A stretch of 64,000 nt of DNA from Thiomicrospira pelophila DSM 1534 (GTDB taxonomy: Bacteria; Pseudomonadota; Gammaproteobacteria; Thiomicrospirales; Thiomicrospiraceae). The stretch is taken from assembly GCF_000711195.1 (NCBI RefSeq), contig NZ_JOMR01000001.1:1364001-1428000 (forward strand). Reading direction: 5' to 3'. This document shows, one piece after another, positions 27,520-39,699 of the stretch. The notes below the pieces were generated by a model that saw only the letters and a list, made by a program, of their open reading frames with translations, was not told the origin of the DNA and ran no database searches. Positions within the stretch are counted from its first letter, which is position 1; each line of letters starts with the position of its first letter. The translations under genes and the position numbers were made by a program.

Positions 27520-27984
27520 ATGTCATCAAACTTCGCGTCACAAATCAACGATTTTGAACTCAGCGCCACGGCAGACCAAACAATTCAACTCAATGACTTA
27601 AAGGGTCATTACACGATCTTATATTTTTATCCTAAAGATAATACGCCTGGATGCGCGCAAGAAGGCCAAGATTTTCGTGACCTGTACGAGTCTTTCAAAA
27701 AACTAGATGCCGAAATTTACGGTGTATCCAAAGATAGCTTACAAAAACATCAAAACTTCAAAGAAAAATACCAATTCCCGTTTGAACTGATAAGCGACCC
27801 TGATGAAGTTTTGTGCAAAATGTTTAATGTCATCAAACTTAAAAAGAACTTTGGCAAAGAGTATATGGGCATCGAACGCAGTACCTTTTTACTCGATCCC
27901 AACCTAAATCTGATTAAAGAGTGGCGCAAAGTGAAAGTGACCGGCCACGCGCAAGATGTTTTAGACACCCTTAAAAATCATTAA
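27520..27984 (+). CDS. bcp: Thioredoxin-dependent peroxiredoxin, Bcp/PrxQ type
   Basis: 154 residues from ATG 27520 (MSSNFASQINDF), placed 5 nt after a perfect GGAGG; the in-frame ATG at 27508 lies before that ribosome site. The peroxidatic site is FYPKDNTPGCAQEGQDF, with the catalytic Cys. The second Cys of many Bcp proteins, five residues later, is Asp here, so it is a one-Cys or atypical variant; another Cys is in DEVLCKMFNV. It reduces hydrogen and alkyl peroxides. It is followed by phoH after 24 bp, so the two probably share a transcript. Confidence 0.92.
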   Translation: MSSNFASQINDFELSATADQTIQLNDLKGHYTILYFYPKDNTPGCAQEGQDFRDLYESFKKLDAEIYGVSKDSLQKHQNFKEKYQFPFELISDPDEVLCKMFNVIKLKKNFGKEYMGIERSTFLLDPNLNLIKEWRKVKVTGHAQDVLDTLKNH

Positions 27985-28008
27985 TCGAAACCACCACAAG
28001 GAACGGCT

Positions 28009-29430
28009 ATGTCAGATAATACCAAACGCCTCTTCATCTTAGACACCAACGTATTGATGCACGATCCGATGGCCTTATTTAACTTTGATGAGCATGACTT
28101 ATTTATCCCTATGACCGTATTGGAAGAACTTGATGCCGGTAAAAAAGGGGTATCAGAAGTCGCACGCAACGTGCGTGAAACCAACCGATTAATGGACAAA
28201 ATTATCGACGGTGCGGATTTTGAAACCATTCGAAAAGGTTTAGCGCTAGAAAACATTCACCCTCGTAAAAATGACGAAAACACATCTTTGCATCTTGGTA
28301 AGCTATTTTTTGAAACCGAAATCCTGAAAGCGGAGTTACCTACCAGTATTCCCAGCCATAAAGCCGACAACCAAATCCTACAAACCGGCTTAGCTCTGAA
28401 AGCTAAATTCCCTGAGCGCAATGTCACCCTAGTTACCAAAGACATTAATATGCGCATCAAGGCCTCAGCCGTTGGCTTACATTCAGAAGACTATTATAAC
28501 GACCGTGTACTCGAAGACGCTGACCTACTTTATACCGGTTACGAAATTTTGCCCGATGACTTTTTTGAAACCCACGGCAAAGACATGAAAGCCTGGCAAG
28601 TGGAGGCGCGCAGCTTTTATGAGCTAAACATTGACAGTGATCAACAGCATTACTACTACCCTAATCAATGTTTAATTAGCGCCAACGACTCAGGCTTTAG
28701 CGCGATTGTGCGCAAAGTGGAAGAGCATAAAATCACCCTCGAAACCATGCGCGATTACACTATTGGCAAACACAGCGTTTGGGGCATAAATGCACGCAAT
28801 AGTGAACAGAACATGGTGATGAACTTTTTGATGGACCCAGATATTGACTTTGTTTCCCTACTGGGTATCGCCGGCACCGGTAAAACTTTGTTAGCGCTGG
28901 CTTGTGGCCTTGAACAAACGCTGGATCAAGGTATTTATAACGAAATCATTATGACCCGCGCCACCATTCCAGTTGGTGAAGACATCGGCTTTTTGCCCGG
29001 CACTGAAGAAGAAAAAATGACGCCCTGGATGGGCGCGCTTATGGATAACTTAGAAGTGCTCACCATGTCAGATGAACACGGTGCCGATTGGGAAAAACAA
29101 TCCACCCAAGAGCTACTAAACAAACGCATAAAAATTAAATCGCTGAACTTTATGCGCGGCCGTACCTTTATGAAAAAGTACATCATTATCGACGAAGCCC
29201 AAAACCTGACCCCTAAACAAATGAAAACCTTAGTTACCCGCTCCGGCGCAGGAACAAAGGTGATTTGCCTAGGTAACATCGGCCAAATTGATACGCCTTA
29301 TTTAACCGAAACCACCACCGGCTTAACCTATGTGGTTGATCGCTTTAAAAACTGGGAACACGGTGCACACATTACACTGAAACAAGGCGAACGTTCTCGT
29401 CTTGCTGAATTTGCATCTGAAGCACTATAA
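28009..29430 (+). CDS. PhoH-family ATPase with N-terminal PIN domain
   Basis: 473 residues. The PIN-type ribonuclease domain (about 1-160) opens LFILDTNVLMHDP, with acidic residues D10, E42 and D114-region KDINMRIKA. The PhoH P-loop ATPase (about 225-470) has Walker A GIAGTGKTLLAL and Walker B IIIDEAQNLTP. PIN-PhoH (PhoH2, YlaK-like) proteins are thought to be RNA helicase/nucleases; the cellular role is unclear. It has AAGGA before the ATG and lies 24 bp behind bcp. Confidence 0.92.
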   Translation: MSDNTKRLFILDTNVLMHDPMALFNFDEHDLFIPMTVLEELDAGKKGVSEVARNVRETNRLMDKIIDGADFETIRKGLALENIHPRKNDENTSLHLGKLFFETEILKAELPTSIPSHKADNQILQTGLALKAKFPERNVTLVTKDINMRIKASAVGLHSEDYYNDRVLEDADLLYTGYEILPDDFFETHGKDMKAWQVEARSFYELNIDSDQQHYYYPNQCLISANDSGFSAIVRKVEEHKITLETMRDYTIGKHSVWGINARNSEQNMVMNFLMDPDIDFVSLLGIAGTGKTLLALACGLEQTLDQGIYNEIIMTRATIPVGEDIGFLPGTEEEKMTPWMGALMDNLEVLTMSDEHGADWEKQSTQELLNKRIKIKSLNFMRGRTFMKKYIIIDEAQNLTPKQMKTLVTRSGAGTKVICLGNIGQIDTPYLTETTTGLTYVVDRFKNWEHGAHITLKQGERSRLAEFASEAL

Positions 29431-29474
29431 TCAACTAACTTATTGTTAATTCAATAAATAACGACGAGATAACT

Positions 29475-29486
29475 ACCAGGCCTGGT
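29475..29486. repeat. Iterated palindrome copy behind phoH
   Basis: Exact core, 44 bp after the phoH stop. Confidence 0.95.
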
Positions 29487-29622
29487 GCTTAACTGGTTAA
29501 AATGGAAAAACGACTAATAAAAAATGGTTAAAAAGACAAGGTATTAGAACAATTTGTTTGATAAAATCATTTGGAACAATTTGACCTAAACGATCAATTT
29601 AGAATTTTATAAAGGATAGCTC

Positions 29623-30231
29623 ATGCAACACCAAAACAAACAAAAAGGCTTTACCCTCATCGAAATCGCCATTGTACTGGTCATTATCGGCTTGCTACTT
29701 GGCGGCGTTCTAAAAGGTCAAGAATTAATTAAAAGTGCGAAAACTAAAGCCGCTGCAAGTGATGTAAACGCTTACTCAGTGGCACTAGTTAGCTATCAAG
29801 ATCGTTTTGGTGATTTATTCAATAAAGCAAACTACACAGTACCTGTCACAGATGGAACGGAGCCTGATAGCAATGACATGCTAAAAGAGTTAGCGGATCG
29901 TGGTTTAATTTCACAAAAAAACCAACATGCTTTAGGTGGTGCAGTCGAATTGGCTAAAAATGGCGATACGACAGGTACAGTTATCGGGCTTGCTACAGCC
30001 GCTAACACTACAGTTGCCCCGCAATCATTTAGCTGGGCAGTTTGTTATAGAGATATAACAACTGAAGATAATGTCCAAGCATTAATTCGTGCAATCGATG
30101 GTGCAGGCTCTGATTTTATAACAACGCCAACAGCCTATCAAACTGGTCGCGCACGACTTGTTATTGATGACTTAACCTCTGCACCAAACGAATACGCACC
30201 TGCAAATACAACCGTGTGTTTTGAGATTTAA
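29623..30231 (+). CDS. Type IV prepilin-like / pseudopilin protein
   Basis: 202 residues with a class III signal: MQHQNKQKG-FTLIEIAIVLVIIGLLLGG, cleavage expected after Gly9, Glu at +5 of the mature protein, then one hydrophobic helix. The remainder is a soluble domain with two cysteines (SFSWAVCYRD and the C-terminal NTTVCFEI), a pair that could form a disulfide as in many pilins. No pilus or secretion genes are near, so it is an orphan; it needs a prepilin peptidase and assembly machinery encoded elsewhere. It is flanked by palindrome copies and ends in a strong terminator. Confidence 0.85.
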   Translation: MQHQNKQKGFTLIEIAIVLVIIGLLLGGVLKGQELIKSAKTKAAASDVNAYSVALVSYQDRFGDLFNKANYTVPVTDGTEPDSNDMLKELADRGLISQKNQHALGGAVELAKNGDTTGTVIGLATAANTTVAPQSFSWAVCYRDITTEDNVQALIRAIDGAGSDFITTPTAYQTGRARLVIDDLTSAPNEYAPANTTVCFEI

Positions 30232-30244
30232 CTTTGAAGCTAAT

Positions 30245-30272
30245 AAAAAAACCCGCTTTTGCGGGTTTTTTT
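30245..30272 (+). terminator. Terminator after the prepilin-like gene
   Basis: ACCCGC-TTTT-GCGGGT stem with an A-run before and a T-run after. Confidence 0.92.
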
Positions 30273-30288
30273 ATTGTCTGTAATAAGC

Positions 30289-30300
30289 ACCAGGCCTGGT
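30289..30300. repeat. Iterated palindrome copy between converging genes
   Basis: Core inside the perfect 20-bp AAGCACCAGGCCTGGTGCTT (30285-30304), the same extended form as at 2659. It lies 21 bp behind the greA stop and 15 bp behind the pilin terminator. Confidence 0.95.
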
Positions 30301-30325
30301 GCTTAATGTTTAGAGCCAGATTGCT

Positions 30326-30802
30326 CTAGACATAACTGACTTCAAGGATTTCATAGTCGATTTCGCCGCTTGGAGCTTGTACCACGACCTCTTCACCCTC
30401 TTCCTTACCAATTAACGCTCGTGCAATCGGTGAGTTAATCGAAATTTTATTCTGTTTTAAATCCGATTCTTCATTCCCGACAATGCGATAAATCACTTCA
30501 CCATCGGTATCCAAGTTCAACAGCTTCACTGTCGCACCAAATACAATTTTACCGTTGGCATTTAAGCTCGCCACATCAATAATCTGGGCATGACTTAAAA
30601 CACCTTCTAAATGTTTAATGCGTGCTTCTATAAAGCCTTGTTGCTCACGCGCCGCATGGTATTCGGCATTTTCTTTTAAATCGCCGTGTTCACGCGCATC
30701 GGCAATCGCCTGCGTAATTCTTGGGCGTTCTTCTTTTTTTAAACGTTGAAGCTCGACTTGTAATTTATCGGCTCCATCTTTTGTCATAGGATGTTTTTGC
30801 AT
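30326..30802 (-). CDS. greA: Transcription elongation factor GreA
   Basis: 158 residues, standard length. The N-terminal coiled coil (about 8-75) contains the tip motif [17 protein letters not shown], with the acidic residues that enter the RNA polymerase secondary channel and stimulate cleavage of backtracked RNA. The C-terminal FKBP-like domain contains [20 protein letters not shown]. It lies 102 bp behind carB on the same strand, with a hairpin between them that probably separates the transcripts. Confidence 0.96.
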   Translation of the reverse strand: MQKHPMTKDGADKLQVELQRLKKEERPRITQAIADAREHGDLKENAEYHAAREQQGFIEARIKHLEGVLSHAQIIDVASLNANGKIVFGATVKLLNLDTDGEVIYRIVGNEESDLKQNKISINSPIARALIGKEEGEEVVVQAPSGEIDYEILEVSYV

Positions 30803-30822
30803 AATGTCTTACTCCATAAAAG

Positions 30823-30858
30823 AAAAGAAGCCAGCACGTCAACGTACCAGCTTCTTTT
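30823..30858 (-). terminator. Hairpin between carB and greA
   Basis: AAAAGAAGC ... GCTTCTTTT, nine paired bases around an inner region that can pair partly (ACGT/ACGT). T-rich sequence follows on the minus strand. Probable carB terminator, possibly leaky into greA. Confidence 0.6.
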
Positions 30859-30904
30859 ATGCAACTAACGAATTTATATTCTAGTTACTTAAACATATCA
30901 AGGT

Positions 30905-33900
30905 TTAAGCGTTATGTAAATCTTGTAAACGATGCACTGGTTGATTATCCAAGTAGTCCATCGCGGCGACCGTAGCAAATGCACCGGCCATAGTCGTCGT
31001 ATAACAAATCTTATGCATCAAAGCTTCACGACGAATACCGGAAGAATCTTTAATACTCACTGAGCCGTCCGAGGTGTTGACGATCAAAGCAATCTCTTCA
31101 TTTTTGATTGCATCAACAATGTTCGGACGCCCTTCGGTCACCTTGTTAACCAACTCGCATTCAATGCCAGCCTCAATCAAGGACGCGGCGGTACCACGCG
31201 TAGCCACGATCGTGAACCCTTTTGCTAACAATTTCTGCGCAAGGTCGATGACTTTAACTCGGTCAGCCTTTCGCACGCTGAGGAAGGCTTTACCCTCCCG
31301 AGGCAATACCGTGCTAGCCGCTAACTGTGCATTTGCATAAGCTTGCGCAAAGTTTTCACCGACACCCATCACCTCACCGGTCGATTTCATTTCTGGGCCT
31401 AGAATTGGGTCTACTCCTAGGAACTTAATGAAAGGGAACACCGCTTCTTTTACCGAACAATGCTTCGGCATAATTTCAACTTCGTACCCCTGCTGCTTTA
31501 AGCTTTGGCCGACCATGCAACGCGCCGCAATTTTAGCCAATGGACGACCAATCGCCTTGGATACAAATGGCACGGTTCTAGATGCACGTGGATTGACCTC
31601 TAATACATAAATGTCTTCGCCCTTCACAGCGAACTGAGTATTCATCAAACCGATGACATTTAAGGCTTTAGCCATTTTAGAGACTTGGTCGCGAATCTCA
31701 TCCTGAATCTTCGCTGAAATACTGTATGGCGGCAAGGAACAGGCTGAATCACCTGAGTGAATACCGGCTTGCTCGATGTGCTCCATCAAGCCACCGATCA
31801 CCACCTGCTCACCATCACAAATCGCATCCACGTCTAGTTCCACCGCGTCATCTAAGAAGCGATCTAACAATACTGGCGAATCATTCGATACTTGCACCGC
31901 ATATTTCATATAACGGATCAAGTCTTCTTCTGAATAGACGATTTCCATCGCGCGCCCACCTAATACATAAGACGGACGTACCACTAGCGGATAGCCAATT
32001 TCTTTAGCTAAAATAATCGCCTCATCTTCACGGCGTGCGGTGCGATTTGGTGGCTGGCGTAAACCTAACTTATTCAATAGCTGTTGGAAACGCTCACGGT
32101 CTTCCGCCAAGTCAATTGAATCGGGACTGGTTCCAATAATCGGTACACCAGCCGCCTCCAAATCACGCGCTAATTTCAAAGGTGTTTGACCGCCATATTG
32201 CACAATCACCCCTTTGGGTTTTTCAACTTCAACAATTTCCAACACATCTTCAAGCGTTAACGGCTCAAAATACAGACGATCAGAGGTGTCATAGTCGGTG
32301 GAAACGGTTTCCGGATTGCAGTTAACCATAATGGTTTCATAACCATCATCACTTAACGCCATCGCCGCATGCACACAACAATAATCAAACTCAATACCTT
32401 GACCAATACGGTTTGGCCCGCCTCCAAGCACCATAATCTTGTTACGATCGGTTGGATAGGCTTCACACTCTTCTTCATAGGTTGAGTACATATAAGCAGT
32501 TGAAGTCGCAAACTCGGCCGCACAAGTATCAACACGCTTATAAACCGGACGCACGCCTAGCGTATGACGGTATTTACGCACCAACGCACTGTCGGTTTTT
32601 AACAACTTCGCGATACGGTTATCAGAGAAGCCTTTACGCTTTAACTGGCGTAAGAAGCCTTCTTCCAAAGTATCCAACCCTTTCGCCACAATTTGAGCCT
32701 CCAGTTCTACCAGCTCTTCAATTTGCGACAAGAACCAAGGATCAATTTTACATACATCAAACACTTGTTCCAATGTCCAGCCCGCACGAAACGCATCCGC
32801 CACATACCAAACACGATCGGGTCCAGGATCACGCAATTCGCGACGTAAAATATCACGCACGTCTTTTTCATCTACGCTCGACAAGTCGATCATTTCATCA
32901 AAGCCATCATGACCTGTTTCTAAGCCACGCAAAGCTTTTTGAATCGACTCTTGGAAGTTACGGCCCATCGCCATCACCTCACCCACCGACTTCATTTGGG
33001 TCGATAAACGTGGTTGAGCTTGCGGGAACTTCTCAAACGTAAAACGTGGAATTTTAGTGACCACATAGTCAATGGACGGTTCAAACGATGCTGGTGTCGC
33101 ACCATTGGTAATGTCGTTTTGCAACTCATCCAAGGTATAACCTACCGCCAACTTAGCGGCCACCTTAGCAATCGGGAAACCAGTCGCTTTAGAAGCTAAA
33201 GCTGATGAACGCGAAACACGCGGGTTCATTTCGATTACGATCATGCGACCGTTTTCTGGATTGACCGCAAACTGCACATTCGAGCCGCCAGTTTCAACGC
33301 CGATTTCACGTAACACTGCAATAGAAGCGTTACGCATAATTTGGTATTCTTTATCGGTTAGAGTTTGCGCGGGAGCCACCGTAATCGAGTCACCCGTATG
33401 CACACCCATCGGGTCAAAGTTTTCGATTGAACATACGATAATGCAGTTATCCTTGGTGTCGCGCACCACTTCCATTTCGTATTCTTTCCAACCCAAAATC
33501 GACTCTTCAATCAATAATTCGTTGGTGGGTGATAACTCCAAGCCAAACTTACAAATCTGTTCAAATTCTTCACGGTTATACGCAATGCCGCCACCTGAAC
33601 CACCTAAAGTGAAGGACGGACGAATAACGGTTGGGAAGCCAACTTGCGCTTGAATTTCCCAAGCCTCTGTCATATTGTGCGCGACGGCTGAAGTCGGCAT
33701 ATCTAAACCAATTTTGGTCATGGCTTGACGGAAACGGTCTCGGTTTTCAGCCTTATCAATCGCGTCTTGCTTAGCGCCGATCAACTCAACATTATATTTT
33801 TCCAAAATACCGTTATGCGCCAAATCTAACGCACAGTTCAATGCGGTCTGGCCGCCCATGGTTGGCAAAATGGCATCAGGACGCTCTTTTTGGATGATGC

Positions 33901-34126
33901 GCTCGACTACCTGCCAAGTAATGGGCTCGATGTAAGTCGCATCCGACAACTCTGGATCGGTCATAATCGTTGCCGGATTTGAGTTCACCAAAATAACTCG
34001 ATACCCCTCTTCCTTTAACGCTTTACAGGCTTGTGCGCCTGAGTAATCAAACTCACACGCTTGTCCGATAATAATGGGGCCAGCACCAATAATCAGGATA
34101 CTGTTAATGTCTGTTCTCTTTGGCAT
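30905..34126 (-). CDS. carB: Carbamoyl-phosphate synthase, large subunit
   Basis: 1073 residues, the usual length. It has two homologous ATP-grasp synthetase halves (about 1-550 and 551-935) followed by an allosteric MGS-like domain (about 936-1073). Family sequences include [22 protein letters not shown] at the start, the repeat [16 protein letters not shown] at about 560, and [20 protein letters not shown]. It makes carbamoyl phosphate from bicarbonate, ammonia from CarA, and two ATP, for arginine and pyrimidines. It follows carA by 25 bp on the same strand. In an autotroph it also competes for the bicarbonate pool fed by the Dab system. Confidence 0.98.
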   Translation of the reverse strand: MPKRTDINSILIIGAGPIIIGQACEFDYSGAQACKALKEEGYRVILVNSNPATIMTDPELSDATYIEPITWQVVERIIQKERPDAILPTMGGQTALNCALDLAHNGILEKYNVELIGAKQDAIDKAENRDRFRQAMTKIGLDMPTSAVAHNMTEAWEIQAQVGFPTVIRPSFTLGGSGGGIAYNREEFEQICKFGLELSPTNELLIEESILGWKEYEMEVVRDTKDNCIIVCSIENFDPMGVHTGDSITVAPAQTLTDKEYQIMRNASIAVLREIGVETGGSNVQFAVNPENGRMIVIEMNPRVSRSSALASKATGFPIAKVAAKLAVGYTLDELQNDITNGATPASFEPSIDYVVTKIPRFTFEKFPQAQPRLSTQMKSVGEVMAMGRNFQESIQKALRGLETGHDGFDEMIDLSSVDEKDVRDILRRELRDPGPDRVWYVADAFRAGWTLEQVFDVCKIDPWFLSQIEELVELEAQIVAKGLDTLEEGFLRQLKRKGFSDNRIAKLLKTDSALVRKYRHTLGVRPVYKRVDTCAAEFATSTAYMYSTYEEECEAYPTDRNKIMVLGGGPNRIGQGIEFDYCCVHAAMALSDDGYETIMVNCNPETVSTDYDTSDRLYFEPLTLEDVLEIVEVEKPKGVIVQYGGQTPLKLARDLEAAGVPIIGTSPDSIDLAEDRERFQQLLNKLGLRQPPNRTARREDEAIILAKEIGYPLVVRPSYVLGGRAMEIVYSEEDLIRYMKYAVQVSNDSPVLLDRFLDDAVELDVDAICDGEQVVIGGLMEHIEQAGIHSGDSACSLPPYSISAKIQDEIRDQVSKMAKALNVIGLMNTQFAVKGEDIYVLEVNPRASRTVPFVSKAIGRPLAKIAARCMVGQSLKQQGYEVEIMPKHCSVKEAVFPFIKFLGVDPILGPEMKSTGEVMGVGENFAQAYANAQLAASTVLPREGKAFLSVRKADRVKVIDLAQKLLAKGFTIVATRGTAASLIEAGIECELVNKVTEGRPNIVDAIKNEEIALIVNTSDGSVSIKDSSGIRREALMHKICYTTTMAGAFATVAAMDYLDNQPVHRLQDLHNA

Positions 34127-34151
34127 AGTCTTCCCTTAATTCTGTGCGGTC

Positions 34152-35297
34152 TTAGCTGGCGTTAGCTTGTTTAAATTGTTTGATATTGTCGACAAACTGG
34201 TCGAACAAAGGCGCGACGTCATGCGGGCCAGGACTCGCTTCTGGATGTCCCTGAAAACTAAATGCCGATTTATCGGTGCGCGAAATGCCTTGTAAGGAAC
34301 CATCAAACAAAGACTTGTGCGTGGACTTCAAATTCGCTGGCATAGTAGATTCATCTACCGCAAAACCATGGTTTTGCGCCGTAATGAATACACGACCGGT
34401 TTCTGTATCTTGTACTGGATGGTTAGCACCATGATGACCAAATTTCATCTTCACGGTTTTAGCGCCACTCGCTAAAGCCAATAATTGATGACCTAAACAA
34501 ATACCGAATACTGGTGTATCCGTTTCTAAAATACCTTGGATCGCTTCAATGGCATAATCACAAGGGGCGGGGTCGCCTGGGCCATTAGATAAAAACACAC
34601 CATCTGGATTCAGAGCCAATACTTCAGCCGCCGTCGTTTTAGCCGGCACCACTGTCAAACGACAACCGCGTTCAGCCAACATACGTAAAATGTTGTTTTT
34701 AATTCCGTAATCAAAGGCCACCACGTGATAAGGCTGTTGCCCAGCAAAATCAATATGTCCTTTACCAAGCTGCCAACTGCCTTCAGTCCAGCTATAAGAT
34801 TTTTTGGTGGTCACTTCTTTGGCCAAGTCCATACCGTTTAGGCCAGCAAAACCTTTAGCGGTGTTCACGGCTTTTTCGGCATCAATATCTGAACCGGCAA
34901 CAATGACACCGTTCTGCGCGCCTTTTTCACGCAAAATACGCGTTAGTTTGCGAGTATCAATATCGGCAATCGCCACCACATTTTGATCTTTTAAGTAGTC
35001 CGGTAAACTTTGCTGAGCGCGGAAATTGCTCATCAAACGAGAACAGTCTTTGACCACTAAGCCTTGCGCCATAATACCTGATGATTCGGCATCTTCTGCG
35101 TTCACCCCAACGTTTCCGATATGCGGATAAGTTAAGGTAACTATCTGCTTGTAATAAGAAGGGTCTGTCAAAATCTCCTGGTAACCCGTAAGTGAGGTAT
35201 TAAATACCACCTCACCGACACATTCGCCTTCAGCACCAATTGAAGTTCCCCAAAAAAGCGTCCCATCTTCAAGCGCTAACAAAGCTGTGTAATTCAT
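34152..35297 (-). CDS. carA: Carbamoyl-phosphate synthase, small (glutaminase) subunit
   Basis: 381 residues. The N-terminal CarA-specific domain ([44 protein letters not shown]) is followed by a class I glutamine amidotransferase (about 190-375) with the nucleophile Cys in [17 protein letters not shown] and the His/Glu pair in [14 protein letters not shown]. It supplies ammonia to CarB. The 236-bp leader contains a hairpin with a T-run, either the dapB terminator or a carA attenuator. Confidence 0.98.
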   Translation of the reverse strand: MNYTALLALEDGTLFWGTSIGAEGECVGEVVFNTSLTGYQEILTDPSYYKQIVTLTYPHIGNVGVNAEDAESSGIMAQGLVVKDCSRLMSNFRAQQSLPDYLKDQNVVAIADIDTRKLTRILREKGAQNGVIVAGSDIDAEKAVNTAKGFAGLNGMDLAKEVTTKKSYSWTEGSWQLGKGHIDFAGQQPYHVVAFDYGIKNNILRMLAERGCRLTVVPAKTTAAEVLALNPDGVFLSNGPGDPAPCDYAIEAIQGILETDTPVFGICLGHQLLALASGAKTVKMKFGHHGANHPVQDTETGRVFITAQNHGFAVDESTMPANLKSTHKSLFDGSLQGISRTDKSAFSFQGHPEASPGPHDVAPLFDQFVDNIKQFKQANAS

Positions 35298-35343
35298 TTA
35301 ATCGTCCGCCTAGATACTTAAATACTTCTTAAAATGCGCATAC

Positions 35344-35385
35344 AAAAAACGGAGCCAGCTCTCTTTTAACAAGAACTTACTCCGT
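35344..35385 (-). terminator. Hairpin with T-run upstream of carA
   Basis: Read on the minus strand, ACGGAG ... CTCCGT closes a loop that can pair further (AGTTCTT with parts of AAGAGAGCT), followed by TTTTTTG. It lies about 150 bp behind dapB and about 50 bp before the carA start. It is either the dapB terminator or a leader attenuator of carAB. Confidence 0.55.
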
Positions 35386-35533
35386 CTCTATTTTTTTGCT
35401 AAATGACTTCATGCCACCCTTAAATTTCGCATCATAAAATCAAAATTCTAAATTAGGCGGATTTTAAAGCATTTCAGACCTATTGTCTATATTATTTCAC
35501 GGTATTTACTAGCCTATCAGGACGGCTAATTGA

Positions 35534-36358
<825 letters not shown>

Positions 36359-36370
36359 TTATCCTTTGAA

Positions 36371-37516
36371 TTAAGAGTTCCAGGGCTCTTTATTATTCGA
36401 TTTGTTATCGTCATCAGAGGTGAAAAACGACTTCACCGAATCAAAAAACGAATGCGCTTTTGGACTGTGTTTGCCAGGTTTACCTTTTAAACTTTCATCA
36501 AAAGCTTTTAGCAGATCTTTCTGATCATCGGTCAATTTAACGGGCGTTTCAATATTCACCTCGCAAATTAAATCCCCTACACGAGATGAACGCACCGACT
36601 TAACCCCTTTACCACCCAATTTAAAGCGTTGACCGGACTGGGTACCCGCCGGAATTTTTAAGCGCGCCTTGCCATTTAAGGTCGGCACCTCTATCTCACC
36701 ACCTAAAGCAGCGGTTGCAAAGGATAAAGGTAACTCACAAAACAGGGTATCACCATCACGCTGAAAAATGGCATGACGCTTCACACGAATACGCACATAT
36801 AAATTGCCGCGTGGTGCACCAGCTTCGCCCATGCCACCTTCGCCTTGCAGACGGATACGATCCCCTGAGTCGACCCCGGCCGGAATTTTTACCGACAAGG
36901 TTTTGTGTACCGTGACATGACCATCGCCGTGACATTTCTTACATGGCGACTTAATGATCTTACCGCGACCATGACAAGTCGGACAAGCACGCTGCACCGC
37001 AAAGAAACCTTGTTGAATGCGTACCTGACCTTCGCCATGACAGGTCGGACAAGTATTTGCGCTCGTGCCTGGCTCAGCCCCTGAACCATCGCAGGCGTCA
37101 CAATCTTGCTGACGCGGAATGCGAATATCGACTTCGGTGCCAGAAATTGCTTCTTCCAAAGTAATATCGAGCTCATACTGCAAATCGTCACCCGGACGCG
37201 GGCCACGTCGGCCACCGCCGAAAATATCGCCGAAAATATCGCCAAACGCATCACCAAAACCGCCGCCGAATCCACCGCCGCCTTGCGAGCCATCCACACC
37301 GGCATGACCAAACTGGTCGTAAGCCGCTCGTTTTTGATCATCCGTTAAAACTTCATAAGCTTCAGTGGCTTCTTTAAACTTGTGATCCGCTTCAGGATCA
37401 TCAGGATTGCGGTCTGGATGAAATTTCATCGCCAACTTACGATAGGCTTTTTTGATTTCTGCTTCTGAGGCCGTGCGTGAAACCGACAATATTTCGTAAA
37501 AGTCTCTTTTGCTCAT
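36371..37516 (-). CDS. dnaJ: Hsp40 co-chaperone DnaJ
   Basis: 381 residues, type I DnaJ. J domain (1-70) with HPD in [11 protein letters not shown], which stimulates DnaK ATPase. Gly/Phe-rich linker (about 76-110). Zinc-finger region with the four CxxCxGxG repeats ([32 protein letters not shown]). C-terminal substrate-binding beta domains follow. It lies 157 bp behind dnaK with a terminator in between, so some dnaJ expression must come from read-through or its own promoter. Confidence 0.98.
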   Translation of the reverse strand: MSKRDFYEILSVSRTASEAEIKKAYRKLAMKFHPDRNPDDPEADHKFKEATEAYEVLTDDQKRAAYDQFGHAGVDGSQGGGGFGGGFGDAFGDIFGDIFGGGRRGPRPGDDLQYELDITLEEAISGTEVDIRIPRQQDCDACDGSGAEPGTSANTCPTCHGEGQVRIQQGFFAVQRACPTCHGRGKIIKSPCKKCHGDGHVTVHKTLSVKIPAGVDSGDRIRLQGEGGMGEAGAPRGNLYVRIRVKRHAIFQRDGDTLFCELPLSFATAALGGEIEVPTLNGKARLKIPAGTQSGQRFKLGGKGVKSVRSSRVGDLICEVNIETPVKLTDDQKDLLKAFDESLKGKPGKHSPKAHSFFDSVKSFFTSDDDNKSNNKEPWNS

Positions 37517-37613
37517 AGATCCATAACATATTTTAAAAAGTGAATTAGCTCAAACCACTAATACGACTGAATCATGTCGTCTAATAAGTTTCAGCTAAAC
37601 CACTTGCGTGATA

Positions 37614-37644
37614 GAAAAAACAACGGCTCAGAAGAGAGCCGTTG
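37614..37644 (-). terminator. Terminator between dnaK and dnaJ
   Basis: CAACGGCTC - TCTTCT - GAGCCGTTG followed by TTTTTT on the minus strand, about 30 bp behind the dnaK stop. Confidence 0.88.
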
Positions 37645-37673
37645 CATTATATAGGCTTTAAAAAATCAAAACC

Positions 37674-39587
37674 TTACTTCTTGTTGTCGTCAACTTCTTC
37701 AAACTCAGCGTCAACGATGTCATCCGCCTTCTCATTCTGAGCTTGCGGCTGAGCGTCTGCGCCTTGCTGTTGCTTGGCCATCATCTTCTCAGTCATAGAT
37801 TGACTCGCCGCGGCTAGAGCTTGTACCGCTTCATCAATACCGGCTTTGTCGTCCGACTTAATCGCTTCTTCAACCTTAGAAATCGCAGCTTCAATCGCTT
37901 CTTTTTCAGACGCATCCACATCATCACCAGCATCGGTCATGGCTTTACGTGTTGCGTGAACCATCGCATCGGCTTGGTTACGAGCTTCAACCAACTCCTT
38001 CATTTGACGATCTTCTTCCGCGTGCGCTTCGGCATCTTTTACCATACGCTCAACTTCTTCCTCAGATAAACCTGAAGATGCCTTGATCGTAATGGTTTGC
38101 TCTTTATTGGTCGCTTTATCTTTGGCTGATACGTTCAAAATACCGTTCGCATCGATATCAAAGGTTACTTCAATCTGTGGCATACCACGCTGAGCTGGTG
38201 GAATGTCTTCCAAGTTAAACTGACCTAACGACTTGTTACCTGATGAGATTTCACGCTCGCCCTGCAATACATGAATCGTTACGGCCGTCTGATTGTCTTC
38301 CGCGGTTGAGAACACCTGCGACTTACGAGTCGGGATCGTGGTGTTTTTCTCAATCAATTTGGTCATCACGCCACCCATGGTTTCAATACCCAGTGACAAA
38401 GGCGTAACGTCTAACAACAATACGTCTTTTACATCACCAGACAAAACACCACCCTGAATCGCCGCACCCATAGCTACCGCTTCATCTGGGTTTACGTCAC
38501 GACGTGGCTCTTTACCAAAGAACTCTTTAACACGTGCTTGTACCATTGGCACACGAGTTGAACCACCCACCAAGATAACGTCGTCTACTTCTGATGCTGA
38601 TAAACCGGCATCTTTCAACGCGATCTTACAAGGTTCGATTGAACGTGCAACCAAGTCTTCTACTAATGATTCGAACTTAGCACGCGTCATTTTAATGTTT
38701 AAGTGCTTAGGACCTGATGCATCCGCTGTAATGTAAGGCAGGTTGATGTCAGTTTGCTCACGCGATGACAATTCAATTTTCGCTTTCTCTGCCGCTTCAC
38801 GTAGACGCTGTAACGCCAACGGATCATTCATTAGATCCACACCTTGGTCTTTCTTAAATTCGTCAACCAAGTAGTCCATAATCTTCTTATCGAAGTCTTC
38901 ACCACCTAAGAAGGTGTCACCGTTGGTTGACAATACCTCAACCTGCTTCTCACCATCTAGATCAGCCACTTCAATAATTGAGATATCGAAGGTGCCGCCA
39001 CCTAAGTCGTAAACCGCAATTTTGCTATCGCCCTTGGCTTTATCCATACCATAAGCTAACGCCGCCGCAGTCGGCTCGTTGATGATACGTTTAACTTCTA
39101 AGCCAGCAATCTTACCCGCATCTTTAGTCGCTTGACGCTGCGCATCATTAAAGTAAGCCGGCACGGTAATAACCGCTTCGGTGACTTCGTGACCTAGATA
39201 ATCTTCAGCGGTCTTTTTCATTTTCTGTAGCGTACGTGCTGAGACTTCTTGTGGTGACATTTTTTTGTCATCCACATCTACCCATGCATCACCATTGTCC
39301 GCCGCAATAATTTTGTAAGGCACCATACCGATGTCTTTTTTCACTTCTTTGTCTTCAAAACGACGCCCGATCAAACGCTTAATTGCGAATAGTGTATTTT
39401 TTGGGTTAGTAACCGCTTGACGCTTAGCCGAATCACCGACCAACACTTCACCATCAGCCGCATAAGCGACGATTGAAGGAGTAGTACGTGCACCTTCTGC
39501 GTTAGGAATAACTTTCACTTCTTTGCCTTCCATTACGGCTACACAAGAGTTTGTTGTCCCTAAATCGATACCAATAATTTTCGCCAT
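37674..39587 (-). CDS. dnaK: Hsp70 chaperone DnaK
   Basis: 637 residues. The nucleotide-binding domain (1-385) opens [17 protein letters not shown] and contains the phosphate loops [13 protein letters not shown] and [13 protein letters not shown]. The substrate-binding domain follows the linker [16 protein letters not shown], and the tail ends in acidic [10 protein letters not shown], the usual GrpE/DnaJ-interacting end. It refolds and holds unfolded proteins, with DnaJ and GrpE encoded on either side. GGAG lies before the ATG, and a heat-shock-type promoter lies about 60 bp upstream. Confidence 0.99.
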   Translation of the reverse strand: MAKIIGIDLGTTNSCVAVMEGKEVKVIPNAEGARTTPSIVAYAADGEVLVGDSAKRQAVTNPKNTLFAIKRLIGRRFEDKEVKKDIGMVPYKIIAADNGDAWVDVDDKKMSPQEVSARTLQKMKKTAEDYLGHEVTEAVITVPAYFNDAQRQATKDAGKIAGLEVKRIINEPTAAALAYGMDKAKGDSKIAVYDLGGGTFDISIIEVADLDGEKQVEVLSTNGDTFLGGEDFDKKIMDYLVDEFKKDQGVDLMNDPLALQRLREAAEKAKIELSSREQTDINLPYITADASGPKHLNIKMTRAKFESLVEDLVARSIEPCKIALKDAGLSASEVDDVILVGGSTRVPMVQARVKEFFGKEPRRDVNPDEAVAMGAAIQGGVLSGDVKDVLLLDVTPLSLGIETMGGVMTKLIEKNTTIPTRKSQVFSTAEDNQTAVTIHVLQGEREISSGNKSLGQFNLEDIPPAQRGMPQIEVTFDIDANGILNVSAKDKATNKEQTITIKASSGLSEEEVERMVKDAEAHAEEDRQMKELVEARNQADAMVHATRKAMTDAGDDVDASEKEAIEAAISKVEEAIKSDDKAGIDEAVQALAAASQSMTEKMMAKQQQGADAQPQAQNEKADDIVDAEFEEVDDNKK

Positions 39588-39620
39588 GTTTGCATCTCCA
39601 ATTTTATTAATCTTGCTTGC

Positions 39621-39649
39621 TATATAAGTCCTGACAACTACATTTCAAG
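39621..39649 (-). promoter_or_regulatory. Possible sigma-32 (heat-shock) promoter of dnaK
   Basis: On the minus strand CTTGAAA (39649-39643), a perfect RpoH -35, is followed after about 14 bp by CTTATATA (39628-39621), a poor fit to the CCCCATNT -10. No CIRCE element is seen. Confidence 0.5.
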
Positions 39650-39699
39650 GACTTGCTAAAAGTTTTTTTATTAAATTCTGTTTAAAACAATCTATAACC

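Noticed and set aside
32452-33042. 196-codon plus-strand frame inside carB
   Set aside because: Shadow of carB; composition (many His, Pro, Arg) is the reverse complement of conserved carB codons.
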